Origin: Bufo bufo
Lineage: Eukaryota; Chordata; Amphibia; Anura; Bufonidae
Reading direction: 5' to 3'
DNA length: 64,000 nucleotides
Assembly: GCF_905171765.1 (NCBI RefSeq)
Contig: NC_053391.1
Coordinates: forward strand, 153,817,565-153,881,564
Positions 9,878 through 20,435 of this stretch are shown one piece after another. Below the pieces are notes generated by a model that was given only the letters and a program-made list of their open reading frames with translations, did no database searches and was not told where the DNA came from. Numbering within the stretch: position 1 is the first letter of the stretch; every line of letters begins with the position of its first letter. The position numbers and the translations under genes are program-made.

Positions 9878-11557
9878 TAGAGATGAGCGAATTGACTTTG
9901 GATGCTTCATCTGAAGTCGATTCGCATAAAACTTTGTTGTAATACTGTAAGGAGCTGGAGCTCTGTACGGTATTAGAATATATTGGCTCCGATGAGGTGA
10001 AGTTATTACTTTAATTTAAAGAGACAGGGGGCACACCAAATGCTGAAAGGAGTGCAAAGGGTGGTACAACAACATATGACAAATAATCTGACCCAAGAGA
10101 GAGTCAAAAGAGCCACCCCATGAATGCACATCCGACCATTAAAGGGTATAAAAATATATATAAAGTTTATTAGACACAACAACACACACGCATTAAAAAA
10201 TTGTATACAATATGGAACAAAGTGCGGTATGCAATAAAATATATGTAACCGACACACACAGGTCCACTGTATTATCACATATGAATGTATGCGTTATCAA
10301 CCAGCGTATAAAGCAATACGATAAATCACATATAGCAAATGTAAGGTAAGGTAAGACCACTAGATTTGAAGATACAGACAGACCGACATAGGGTCAAAAT
10401 ATCAAGAGCCAAACCTACATAGCCAGCTGGTACAGTGGACCTGGAAACATATGCGTTCCACCATGCGTTCCACAGCGGCACCTCTCTTCCGGTTATGCGA
10501 TTACTTACATCCGGCTTGCAAATATTGTCCCGATTATTCACCAGCTTGCCTGGCATTGCCTATGTGGCTCTAAATGCCTTTATTCCACAATGTTTAGTTT
10601 TAGTTCAAATATATGTGCCCTCAGTGTCCTTTCTTGCTATGTGGCTGTGCTTTGGCTGGTGGAACGCATATGCGTTCCACCATGCGTTCCACCAGCCGAT
10701 CATGTGACTCACACTTCCGGTTTCCTGTTTTGACTGGAATCTGATATGCTCATGCAGTGACCACAGTTCCTGCTGCACAGGTGAATGTAATTATAGCTTA
10801 TTAAACACCCTTTATTAACTGACGCCCCAACACACAGTCAGATTGCTCCGGCGACACGTGTTGGGCGCTTGCTATGTTTCCAGGTCCACTGTACCAGCTG
10901 GCTATGTAGGTTTGGCTCTTGATATTTTGACCCTATGTCGGTCTGTCTGTATCTTCAAATCTAGAGGGTCTTACCTTACCTTACATTTGCTATATGTGAT
11001 TTATCGTATTGCTTTATACGCTGGTTGATAACGCATACATTAATATGTGATAATACAGTGGACCTGTGTGTGTCGGTCACATATATTTTATTGCATACCG
11101 CACTTTGTTCCATATTGTATACAATTTTTTAATGCGTGTGTGTTGTTGTGTCTAATAAACTTTATATATATTTTTATACCCTTTAATGGTCGGATGTGCA
11201 TTCATGGGGTGGCTCTTTTGACTCTCTCTTGGGTCAGATTATTTGTCATGTGAAGTTATTACTTCGCGAAGTCTCACGAGACTTCGTGTAATAACTTTTT
11301 GAATTATTACTATAAAAAAACTTGATACCAAACTCAGGTTCTGTTCCAAGTGGTACCTTGGAACCGAACTAGAGTTTGGGATCAAGGTTTTTTACAGTAG
11401 TAATTAATTCACAAAGTTATTACACAAAGTCTCGCGAGTCTCATAGGAGCCAATACATTCTAATACTGTACGGAGCTCCCGCTCCGTAAAGTATTACAAC
11501 AACGTTTTATGCAGATCGACTTCGGATGTAACATCTGAAGTCGATTCGCTCATCCCA
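9878..11557. mobile_element. hAT-type MITE split by a foldback insertion
   Basis: The left end is TAGAGATGAGCGAATTGACTT and the right end is GAAGTCGATTCGCTCATCCCA. The two outer pieces (9878-10011 and 11250-11557) are inverted copies of one another around GGAGCTC and 'attctaatactgtacgg' blocks. An unrelated 1,238-bp foldback lies at 10012-11249. I could not fix a convincing 8-bp duplication for the outer element. Confidence 0.7.
10012..11249 (+). mobile_element. Foldback retroposon, probably Penelope-derived, 15-bp target duplication
   Basis: It is bounded by a perfect direct repeat GTGAAGTTATTACTT (9997-10011 and 11250-11264). Arms of about 375 bp (10070-10450 and 10875-11249) are near-perfect inverted copies; between them lies a single-copy core of about 420 bp. 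The + arm carries an AATAAA-like signal (AATAAACTTT, about 11154). At 10847-10866 the core has GGCGACACGTGTTGGG, which looks like a decayed hammerhead 3' half as found in Penelope-like elements. A 15-bp duplication fits target-primed retroposition, not a DNA transposase. No protein is encoded. The Penelope assignment is inferred from layout shared with 14341-14610 and 45903-49664. Confidence 0.65.
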
Positions 11558-13944
11558 TTTGTTATAAAGAGTAGTTGTAATGGGAAGCCGTCATGACCAG
11601 TTCCTGAATATATTATCCCTTTGACTTAATTATATTTACCCAGTTGCTCACTCCAAAAGACTGACACATATGGAGCCATATGCACAAAACCTTACAGAAG
11701 CATGTGAACTCCATAGAGTTCCATACTTCAGGCACTCCATATTACACCTTCTGGTGTCTTCATATGGAAAGATGTAATGAAAGTATTCTCCCCTATGGAA
11801 GCAATGCTTAAAAAGACTCCCTACATAATGTAGAATGGATCATGTCAAATTTTTATTCCATGGAATCAGAGGCGCATAGCTTTAATATGTCCATGTGCAT
11901 AGGAGGCCTTTCCTTATGAGTTATAAAGCTCCTTTTGTCTTAGTTTTTTTTTTGCTATTTTACTATCATGGCATTGCCCTCTAGTAAATTGTAAAAAAGA
12001 AAAAGAAGGAAAGTGACGGTCATGTGAAAAATCTGTGAGTTCTAAATAATATTCATCTGAAATTCGCAATAGTTTAGAATAGATTACAAAGTGACAATAT
12101 GAGTTTCTATATTATCAAGATTTGGGTTTGCTAAAATAATAGAATAAATTGAGAAATATAGGTTCATTTTTAATGGGGTTGCTGTTTGTAGGCCCTGTCA
12201 CAAAAACAAAAAAAAACATTATTTAGCTGATGTTTCCAAACAATATTCAGGGCAGGATCCAGCATACTTCTGACTGACTGGAATATGTGGCACTAGAGAT
12301 GTCGTTTTTTTTTCCTTCTGGAGGAAGGCTTGTTTATATAAGCCTGGGCTTATAAAATTTAATCATATGCAGTTAAAAGGGGGAGATATGAATAGGGACC
12401 CTGGAGTGAGTAAAACAACCAAAATCATATACAGTGTGTTGTTATATACTGTAAAAAGAGATCCAAGCAGCTGTTCCTTTTGATTATTAGAGATTCTGGC
12501 AAGTGCCATCTGTTGTTGTGCTTGTCACTAAGGGTTTCTTCTTTTTATGTCCGGATGTTTTGATTTCAAAGGAGAAGTAGGTTGCTTAATAATATGGTCG
12601 ACAATTCAGTGAGAAGTCAAAGAAGCAGACATTCAGGTTTTCTTTGTTTTGATAATGCCATATATATAAATGTAAACATTTTTTCAATAAAAGTATGCAA
12701 AATTAGAAAAATGTCCTTAAGGCAATCACCAACTGGGTAATAATGAAGCATGACTGATAAATATATTTGTTCTATGTGTGTGAGGATAATTCTCTTTGTG
12801 TATACAGTAGCACAGACCTAGGGATATCAGCAAATGTTGTGTTATGTTATTATAATATTATTTCACTTACATCAGCAGTTAGGGTATGGATGGTATGAAT
12901 GCAGGGACAGGGTTAACCGCTCTGTTCCTCCCCTCTTAGTAGGAGTGTGCTTGTCTTGCTTCCTGCCAGGAAGGGGGTTCTAGCTAGGACAGCAAGGAGG
13001 AAGTAAGCCTGTCCAATTGCTCCTACTCCAAGAGTCTTATGGACCAACAAGATATTTAATTCTCATTTTATACCACTACTCCAGAGAGACTGCAAGAACA
13101 TCAAGATATAGGTTTCCTAAAAGTTACAGTATGCTTAGTCAGCAGAGTGACCAGCAAGCTACAACATTACAGACCCTGCTGTGGGTGAGGGAATACGGTT
13201 CAGACACCTATCACCTAGATAACATCCAGGCCAGACCATCTCAACCCCTTCATTACACAGTGGAAACCTATATGCACAAGTGTCAGTTTATAGCTGTGAG
13301 CTAGAAGTTCAAGGGAGAGAGACATCAGCAAGATAGCATATCAGAGATGTTATCATACTGCGACTTTTCCAGCCACCATACCTCATCATCTGAGGACAGA
13401 AATTGTACTTTGTACCAACTACTGCTGAATATACTACACGTTATATTTTGTACTAAGTAAAGAGAAACATAATTATTTTTTACTTCTGCCCTGAGTTTTC
13501 AAATCACCTTTTAACTGCACGAGCACCAGGGAGTAACAGCATGAGGGAGTACACCGTGACATGTCTCATCAGGGCTGCTTCCACTCCCATCCTCTGCACC
13601 AGCTCCCCATGGGTTCGCTTCATATATATTTATGAATTTTATCCATATATTTGAATAAAATAGCTGCTCAAGAATATTAGACTTCATCCCTACCTCAGCA
13701 TTTTAGAATGTGTGATTTAGCAATCATCTCTACATACGGAAAGCAGACTGGCCTTGTATGTAAGAAACTAGACAAGTAACTGAACTTTGTGCATCACTTT
13801 CCAAGCAACAGTGCACCAACAGTTTTCTAATTACATGCTAAAAAATGAACCGTAAGATTATATACATTGATTATAACTCCATTAATGGAGACAAAATGGA
13901 ATTGTTGCTTAAGTGCTATACTTACATGATATTTTGGCTTTTAT
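11558..13944. other. No gene recognised; possible old retroelement pieces
   Basis: AT-rich intron sequence. The part at 12890-13560 has a different texture (GC-richer, an AGTAAAG run at 13455 and a 'ttactctgccctgagtttt' type block) and may be a decayed LTR or other retroelement, but I saw neither terminal repeats nor target duplication. Confidence 0.4.
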
Positions 13945-14340
13945 ATGTGACGAGCAGAAGGACCCAGCTTCGCACGGGTATATTTTATGTATTTCGTTTA
14001 ATGTTTGTATGTGTCGTCAAAAGATATCGACATTATCCCCATAACAGTGACATCAACAGTATCCCGCCCCTTAACAGTGACCTCCACAGCCCTCCACCCC
14101 TTAACACTGACCCCCTTACAGTGCCCTGCCTCCTTAAATTGGGACCTCCACAGCAGCCCACTCCCTTAACTTTGACCTTCACTAGCAGCCTGCCCCTTAT
14201 CAGTGAGTTCTACAGCATCCCACCCCCTTTACAGTGACCTCCACAGGGACCCACCCCCTTAATATTGACCTTTAAAGCACCCGCCCCTTAACACTGACCA
14301 TAGGTCACAGTCCCCTTAACTGTGACCTCCACCATTCCCA

Positions 14341-14610
14341 ATCTTTTCAAGTAAATAGGCCACAGCACTCTTTTCATAAAATGGCAAGGGTGGGTGCACG
14401 TCCAGGTTATGTTCTATAGCTCCACCTCAAGAACTGTAAGTGTCATAAATATTTAGACAGCACTCCTTAAGTGGTGATAATTAATGCTTTTATTTCATAT
14501 TATTTCAGCCAGAATAGGTGGTATGTCAGTTGCAACGTTTCAGGCTTGATAATCGCCCTTCATCAGGCACTCTGAGGACCACACTGTGTGCTGTCTAAAT
14601 ATTTATGACA
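14341..14610 (-). mobile_element. 270-bp Penelope-type non-autonomous insertion, 14-bp target duplication
   Basis: It is flanked by a perfect direct repeat CTCCACCATTCCCA (14327-14340 and 14611-14624), both copies belonging to the surrounding minisatellite, so the borders are exact. Read on the - strand it starts with TGTCATAAATATTTAGACAG, then a hammerhead motif, an AATAAAAG signal, GGAGTGCTG, and the perfect inverted copy of its first 23 bases (14441-14463 against 14588-14610), then about 100 bp more. The GGAGTGCTG block and a downstream 'tgcaccc' plus GTGCTG arrangement also occur in the 3' ends of the Penelope palindrome at 45903-49664. It encodes no protein. Confidence 0.75.
14520..14585 (-). 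ncRNA. Hammerhead ribozyme motif
   Basis: On the - strand the conserved core is complete: CTGATGA (14566-14560), stem II AGG(G)C / GCCT enclosing a short loop, GAAAC (14541-14537), then GTT with predicted cleavage after the second T (14534). Stem I can form from GCA-A-CTGA downstream and TCAG-AG-TGC upstream of the core, giving two short helices around an internal loop. Stem III is minimal (A-C/G-T), as in Penelope and satellite hammerheads, which act best as dimers. Self-cleavage is inferred from motif only. Confidence 0.75.
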
Positions 14611-16532
14611 CTCCACCATTCCCAGCCACTTTAACAGACATCTCCACAGCGACTCCCCCTTTAACAGTGACTTCCACTGTACCCCACTCCCTTAACAGTG
14701 ACCTCACAGTACCCCACTGCCCCTTTAATAGTGGCCTCTACAGTGCCCACTCCTTTAACAGTGACCTCCACAGCGGCCTGCTCCCTTTACAGTAACATCC
14801 ACAGCACTCTCCCCTTTAACAGTGACCTCCACAGTGGCCATCCCTTTATTAGTGATCTCCACAGTACCCTGTCTCCTTAACAGTGATTTCCACAATAACC
14901 TGCCCCCTTAACAGTGACCTCCACAGCAGCTGCCCCTTTAACAGTGACCTCCACAGTCCCTCACCCCCTTAACAGTAACCTCGACAGTGCCCTCCCTTTT
15001 AACAGTGACCTCCACAACGGCTCGGCCCTTTATTTGTGACCTCTATAGTACCCCGTCTCATTAACAGTGATTTACACAATAACCCACCCCCTTAATAGTG
15101 ACCTCCACAGCATCCCACCCCCATAACAGTGACCTCTACAGCAACCTGCCCTTTAACACTGACATCCATAGCATACCATCCCCTTAACTGTGACCTCCAC
15201 CATTCCCTTCCCCCTTAGCAGAGACCTTCACAGCGCCTGACCCTTTAACAGTCACTGCCACAGTACCCCACTGCATTTAAAGTGACCCCCACAGCAGCTG
15301 CCCCTTTAATAGTGAATTCCACAGTCCCCTGTCTACTTAACAGTAACCTCCACAGTTACCGCCCCTTTAACAGTGACCTCCACAGCATCTTGCCCTCTTA
15401 ACAGTGACCTCCACAGCGGCCCATCCGTTTACCAGTGACCTCCACAGTGGCTGCCCCTTTATTAGTGACCTCAACAATACACTATCTCTTTAACAGTGAT
15501 TTCCATAACACCCCGTCCCCTTAACAGTGGTCTCTACAGCAATCTTCCCCTTAACACTGACCTCCATAGCGGACCGTCTCCTTAACAGTGACCTCCACAG
15601 CGGCCGGCCCTTTATTTGTGACCTCCACAGTACCCCGTTTTGTTAACAGTGATTTCCACAACGCCCCGTCCCCTTAACAGTGGTCTCTACAGCAATCTTC
15701 CCCTTAACACTGACCTCCATAGCGGACTGTCTCCTTAACAGTGACCTCCACAGTACCCCGTTTTATTAACAGTGACTTCTACAAAAACTGGCCCCCTTAA
15801 CATTGACTTCCACAGAGCTTTGCTCCTTTAAAATGTGACCTCCACAAAACCCTGTCTCCTTAACATTGACCTTTACAGCATCCCGCCTCTTAACACTGAG
15901 CTCCATAGTGGACCGTCCCCTTAACTGTAAATTCCACTGTTCCCTGCCCCCTTAACAAAGATTCCATAGTGCCTGCCCCTTTATTAGTGACCGCTACAGT
16001 ACCCTATCTCCTTATCAGTGATTTCCATAACACCCCACCCTCTTAACAGTGGCCTCTATAGCAATCTGCCCCTTAACACTGATCTCCATAGCGGACTTTC
16101 CCCTTAACTTTTACCTCCACAGCAGCCTGCAATGTTCACTGTGACCTCCACAGCACTCCGCTCCCTTAACAGTATCATCCACAGAGCCCTGCCCCTACAG
16201 CAATGAAGAAAAATGGCTGGGTTGTTATGGAAACCTGGTGTAAAACTGTGTGTATGTGGAGACTAAGGGCCTGCAAGCTTCTAATGACTGATAAGGTTCA
16301 TGTGACATGTGTGTATGGCAGTTGGGATATGAGGAGAAAGACCTGCAGGCTTCTATTGGCTAATGCATTTTTGGGGAATATCTGAGGAACGGTTCGTGCT
16401 ATAGAGCTCATACCTGGTCTAAAACCTTCCTGGACACCTGATATACCTATGTGCCAAATTTTTTAATTGTAAATATGCTAATACAGATTCCTTTAGCGAA
16501 CATACATACATACATACCCTCAGCTTTATATA

Positions 16533-17896
16533 CAGTGGATATAAAAAGTTTACACACCACTTTTAAAATGTCATTTCAGAACTTTTTCCACCTTTAATGT
16601 GACCTATAAACTGTACCACTCAATTTAAAAACAAACTGAAATCTTTTAGGTGGAGGAAGAAAACAAAACAAAAAACAAAAATAATGTGGTTGCATCAGTG
16701 TGCACGCCCTCTTATAACTGGGGATGTAGCTGTGTTCAGAATTAAGCAATCACATTCAAAATCATGTTAAATAGGAGTCAGCATGCACCTGTCATCATTT
16801 AAAGTGCCTCTGATTAACCCCAAATAAAGTTCAGCAGCTCTAGTTGGTCTTTCTTGAAATTTTCTTAGTCGCATCCCACAGCAAAAGCCATGGTTCACAG
16901 ACAGCTTCCAAAGCATCGGAGGGATCTCATTGTTAAAACATATCAGTCAGGAGAAGGGTACAAAAGATTTTCCAAGGCATTAGATATACCCTGGAACACA
17001 GTGAAGACAGTCATCATCAAGTGGAGAAAATATGGCGCAACAGTTACATTACTAAGAACTGGACGACCCTCCAAAATTTATGAAAAGACGAGAAGAAAAC
17101 TGGTCTGGGAGGCTACCAAGAGGCCTACAGCAACATTAAAGGAACTGCAGAAATATCTGGCAAGTACTGGCTGTATGGTACATGTGACAACAATCTGACA
17201 TATTCTTCATATGTCTGGGCTATGGGGTAGAGTGGCAAGACGAAGGCCTTTTCTTATGAAGAAAAACATCCAAGCCATGCTACATTTTGCAAAAACACAT
17301 CTGAAGTCTCCCAAAAGCATGTGGGAAAAGGTGTTATGGTCTGAAAAAACCAAGGTTGAACTTTTTGGCCATAATTCCAAAAGATATGTTTGGTGCAAAA
17401 ACAACACTGCACATCACCAAAAGAACACCATACCCACAGTGAAGCATGCTGGTGGCAGCATCATGCCAAGGGGCTGTTTTTCTTCAGCTGGGACTGGGGC
17501 CTTAGTTAAGCTAGAGGGAGTTATGAACAGTTCCAAATACCAGTCAATATTGGCACAAAACCTCATGCTAGAAAGCTGAACGTGAAGAGGAACTTCCTCT
17601 TTCAGCATGACAATGACCTAAAGCATACATCCAAATCAACAAAAGAATGGCTTCAACAGAAAAATATAAAAGTTTTGGAATGGCCCAGCCAGAGCCCAAA
17701 CCTGAATCTGATTGAAAATCTGTGAGGTGATCTGAAGAGGGCTGTGCACAGGAGATGCTCTCGCAAGCTGATAGATTTGAGGTGCTTCAACAAAGTATAA
17801 GTTTAAGGGTGTGCACACATCTATCTTTTTCAATTTTTTTTATATCACAGAAACCTGACATTTTAACAGGGGTGTGTAGACTTTTTATATCCACTG
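16533..17896 (+). mobile_element. Full-length Tc1 element, CAGTGGATATAAAAAG family
   Basis: Termini are CAGTGGATATAAAAAGTTTA on the left and its near-complement ending GACTTTTTATATCCACTG on the right, each flanked by TA (16531-16532, 17897-17898). Length 1,364 bp is normal for Tc1. It is inserted right at the end of the CATA-tailed retroposon. The transposase inside is broken (next entry). Confidence 0.92.
16890..17800 (+). pseudogene. Tc1 transposase, inactivated
   Basis: The first frame (16890-17198) starts MVHRQLPKHRRDLIVKTY and covers the paired-type helix-turn-helix DNA-binding domain with GRPSK at the domain junction. After a frameshift at about 17200 the catalytic domain continues (17211-17579). 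The first catalytic Asp is lost: the usual SDETK block reads SEKTK. After a further frame change the second Asp block [12 protein letters not shown] is present, and the third block reads PNLNLIENL followed at once by a TGA stop. At least two frameshifts, one stop and one active-site substitution make it non-functional. Confidence 0.9.
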
Positions 17897-17898
17897 TA

Positions 17899-18262
17899 TG
17901 AGATTAGTACACAGAGAAAAATATATTCCATGAATATCAGATGAGACATTGTATAGCATGTAAAATATATGCATGCCAAGTGTCTTGGAATGGAGTATAC
18001 TATGTAATTCTATACAAAAACATATAGGGGCACATTTATTAAGACTGGTGTTTTAGACATAATTTTGGTGTATGCCCCCCTGCCTCTAAATGTGAGAAGT
18101 CTTCCTTGCTGTCTTACATTTAGACCATTTTGCCTAAACCACGCACAGAAAATTGTAAATGATTCTGCCTCAACATTGCGTGCAACAGAATCTGCATCAG
18201 ATATATGTATATACTGTATGGTGTATATCTGTTTATAAATTACCTACATAATTAGTGATAAG
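17899..18262. other. No gene; start of a frog MITE-like repeat
   Basis: Contains GGGGCACATTTATTAAGAC (about 18027), which resembles the terminus of another short palindromic repeat, but no matching second end was seen. Confidence 0.4.
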
Positions 18263-19674
18263 CAAAGTTATCAAAACTTCAATTCAGACACTTTGCTAAA
18301 TTTCACACAGAAATTTGCTTTGTGATGAATTACAAAACGTATTTCTTTGTAATTAGCAGGCACAACAAAGGGGAAAGGCGATTTTGCCGCCCCTGTCATT
18401 GAACTCCTCAGATGCCACATTCATCACTGATCGCGGCATTTGAGATGACCAGTGAGGGCTTTCAAGGGTTAATCCTGTGGGGAAAAAAAATACTCACCTA
18501 ATCCACTTGATCGCGTAGAGGCGCCACCACGTGCGTCACCGCGTGCCAGATTTTGCGTGGTATCTTCAATCAAGATGCTCTTGGTGGCCTCTTCTCGTGC
18601 AAATGGATAAGGCGAGTAGGATTCCCCCCCTTCCATTTCAGGACAAGTAGCTTTGTTATCCCGAGACACGAAGAAATTCAGCATCGTGGCGAATACAATT
18701 TTCAGGAATACATTGGCTAAAGTCTCAGTTCTTAACATCAGCTTGAGGGATTAGCCAGTGTTGTCAGTTGCATATCATTGTGGTGCACCTTTTGCAGTGA
18801 TTTATGTATTATTATATTCACATCCACACATTATCCCATCTTGTGTAGGATGCTTTTGTAATGCATGTGGTCCACTGCCGACATCCTCCTTTGTATGCAT
18901 TTTTGCTGGGGATTGCCATTAGCTCCCCCGGTTATAAACACGCAACAGTGTTTGTTTGTTTTTGAGCATTTCCTCCTATTTAGGCCACTTTATTTCAGTT
19001 ATTTTTCTTGATATGTTTAGAATGTGCCATTGTGTACTACTGGTAGCATTCTGCTGCAACCTGGTAGCCTGTGTCACATGGCCAGTTATAGTTGGGGCTT
19101 ATAGCCTTATCATCTCTCCCACTACCTAAATGATTTCACTATGGAGGTATGTGGGAGTTTTGCTGTAAGTTGTATCTTAGCACCTTTCAGACCGTGTTCA
19201 CACACCATGGGTAGTCTAGTGGTTGGAACCCATACCACACTGAGATACCTTGACAGTGTTGCAAAAGGGCTCAGATGTGTTCCTGACAGGAATGCATTGG
19301 CTAAAGTCTCAGTTCTTAACATCAGCTTGAGGGATTAGCCAGAGTTGTCAGTTGCATATCATTGTGGTGCACCTTTCGCAGTGGTTTATGTATTTTTATA
19401 TTCACATCCACACATTATCCCATCTTGTGTAGGATGCTTTTGTGGTGCATGTGGTCCGCTGCCGACATCCTCCATTGTATGCATTTTTGCTGGGGATTTC
19501 CGTTAGCAACGGATCACATGCAGAGGAATTGTTCCCCTGGTTATAAACACGCCACAATGTTAGGGGTTTTTGAGCATTTCCTCCCATTTAGGCAACTTTA
19601 TTTCAGTTATTTTTCCAAATAAATTTTTCCATGAAATTCAGATCAAAGTCCACTTTGGATACTTTTATTTGCTC
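18263..19674. repeat. hAT-MITE-like ends enclosing a duplicated 320-bp block
   Basis: The left side begins TAGTGATAAGCAAAGTTATC and the right side ends TTTGCTCAACCCTA, both resembling the hAT-type TAGRGATGAGCRAA terminus. I found no good 8-bp duplication. Between them a block is present twice in direct orientation (about 18705-19015 and 19287-19617), sharing GGCTAAAGTCTCAGTTCTTA, 'catcagcttgagggattagcca' and the following 250 bp, with about 270 bp of single-copy sequence between. No protein is recognised. Confidence 0.55.
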
Positions 19675-20360
19675 AACCCTACCCAGAATTTTTTAATTTG
19701 AATTTGATTGATTCTTTTTTTGAATAAGGGAATTTAAAACAAAAATGGTTATACTTTTAGTGTTTGTCACCATTCACATAGTTTTCAAATATGTATTGCC
19801 TTCAAATAAAGTCAACATTGTTTCATTTAAGAAAATAATAAAAAAATAATAATAAAAAAATTATAATGATAACAATTAGGATTGAGCGAATCGAAGAATC
19901 CAAACTGGACTTCGATCCAAATTTCAGGGAAAGCTCGATTTGCTGCAAAGTGGAATTTCGTCATGCTTCGTTGTTAAAAGTCTATTTTCCCTGAAATTGA
20001 GGGTGAGGGGGGATCCACCTTATTATTCCATAATTATACTGTAGTTCCCTGAAAATGAACATATTTAGCACTGAAAGAGATCTAACTACTTTATTATGTT
20101 GCTGTGACTCTATGATGCTTAGATGGATGCTAAACATTATAGGCATTTTTTTTCTGTGATAGATCTTCTATAGAGATGGCCAAATCGTTGAAAATTACTT
20201 AGATCAGGGAAATCTAGATTCATAATAGTAAATTTGCCCTATATTAAAATGCTGGCAAAGTGAATTCTCACGAATCTTTACATGTCTAGCCCTCAAAACT
20301 GCTAATGACATAAGACAAGAAGGCTTTGTACAATGTTAACATTATATTATGTTCTTTCAG
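19675..20360 (+). other. Intron sequence upstream of the exon
   Basis: AT-rich, with an AATAATAAAAAAATAATAATAA run (about 19835-19860) and a partial hAT-type repeat beginning GGATTGAGCGAATCGAAG (about 19880). It ends in the splice acceptor TTATGTTCTTTCAG (20347-20360). Confidence 0.6.
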
Positions 20361-20435
20361 CTCCACTGACTGATAAACCACCAAAGTTACTCCAACCTTC
20401 AGAAAACAAACTGACAATCCATGAAGCGCAAATAG
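20361..20435 (+). CDS. il1rapl1: Internal exon of an IL-1 receptor accessory protein-like gene
   Basis: IL1RAPL proteins are single-pass synaptic adhesion receptors with three extracellular Ig domains and a cytoplasmic TIR domain. This exon has a good acceptor (TTCTTTCAG) and donor (G/GTAAGTC). Only one frame is open: two bases completing a codon, 24 codons, then one base of the next. The peptide starts [10 protein letters not shown] and continues with [11 protein letters not shown]. From memory the human IL1RAPL1 counterpart has [18 protein letters not shown] and ETQLG in the same 24-residue, same-phase exon; IL1RAPL2 is less similar after PPKLL. It is the linker entering the third Ig domain. 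The neighbouring exons are outside the window, as expected for a gene with very long introns. The paralogue call (1 versus 2) is less sure than the family. Confidence 0.82.

Larger units (their letters stand above)
14030..16200. repeat. Minisatellite, about 31-33-bp unit, CCCCTTAACAGTGACCTCCACAG
   Basis: Dozens of tandem copies of a unit built on CCTTAACAGTGACCTCCAC with variable 8-10 bp joints. Substitutions are frequent and sub-blocks are shared at a distance (for example the 'gcaatcttccccttaacactgacctccatagcgga' type pair at about 15540 and 15690). The array is split by a 270-bp insertion at 14341-14610. The short open frames seen here are repeat artefacts. Confidence 0.9.
13945..16530 (+). 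mobile_element. Retroposon-like element with minisatellite body and CATA tail
   Basis: It starts near ACCCAGCTTCGCACGGGTAT (about 13960). The body is a long minisatellite (separate entry) and the end has 'ttcgtgctatagagctcat' and 'gattcctttagcgaacatac' blocks followed by a (CATA)n run (about 16500-16520). A simple-sequence 3' tail of this kind is typical of RTE-like LINEs and their SINEs; no reverse transcriptase is present. It is interrupted by the hammerhead-bearing insertion 14341-14610, and a Tc1 element begins immediately after it at 16533. Confidence 0.5.

Noticed and set aside
10847..10866. Hammerhead in the foldback core
   Set aside because: GGCGACACGTGTTGGG resembles the 3' half, but a convincing CTGANGA partner is not visible; kept only as supporting evidence for origin.
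14030..16200. CRISPR-like array
   Set aside because: Short repeated blocks with variable joints resemble repeat-spacer order, but the repeats are degenerate, spacers are only 8-10 bp, and the DNA is vertebrate.
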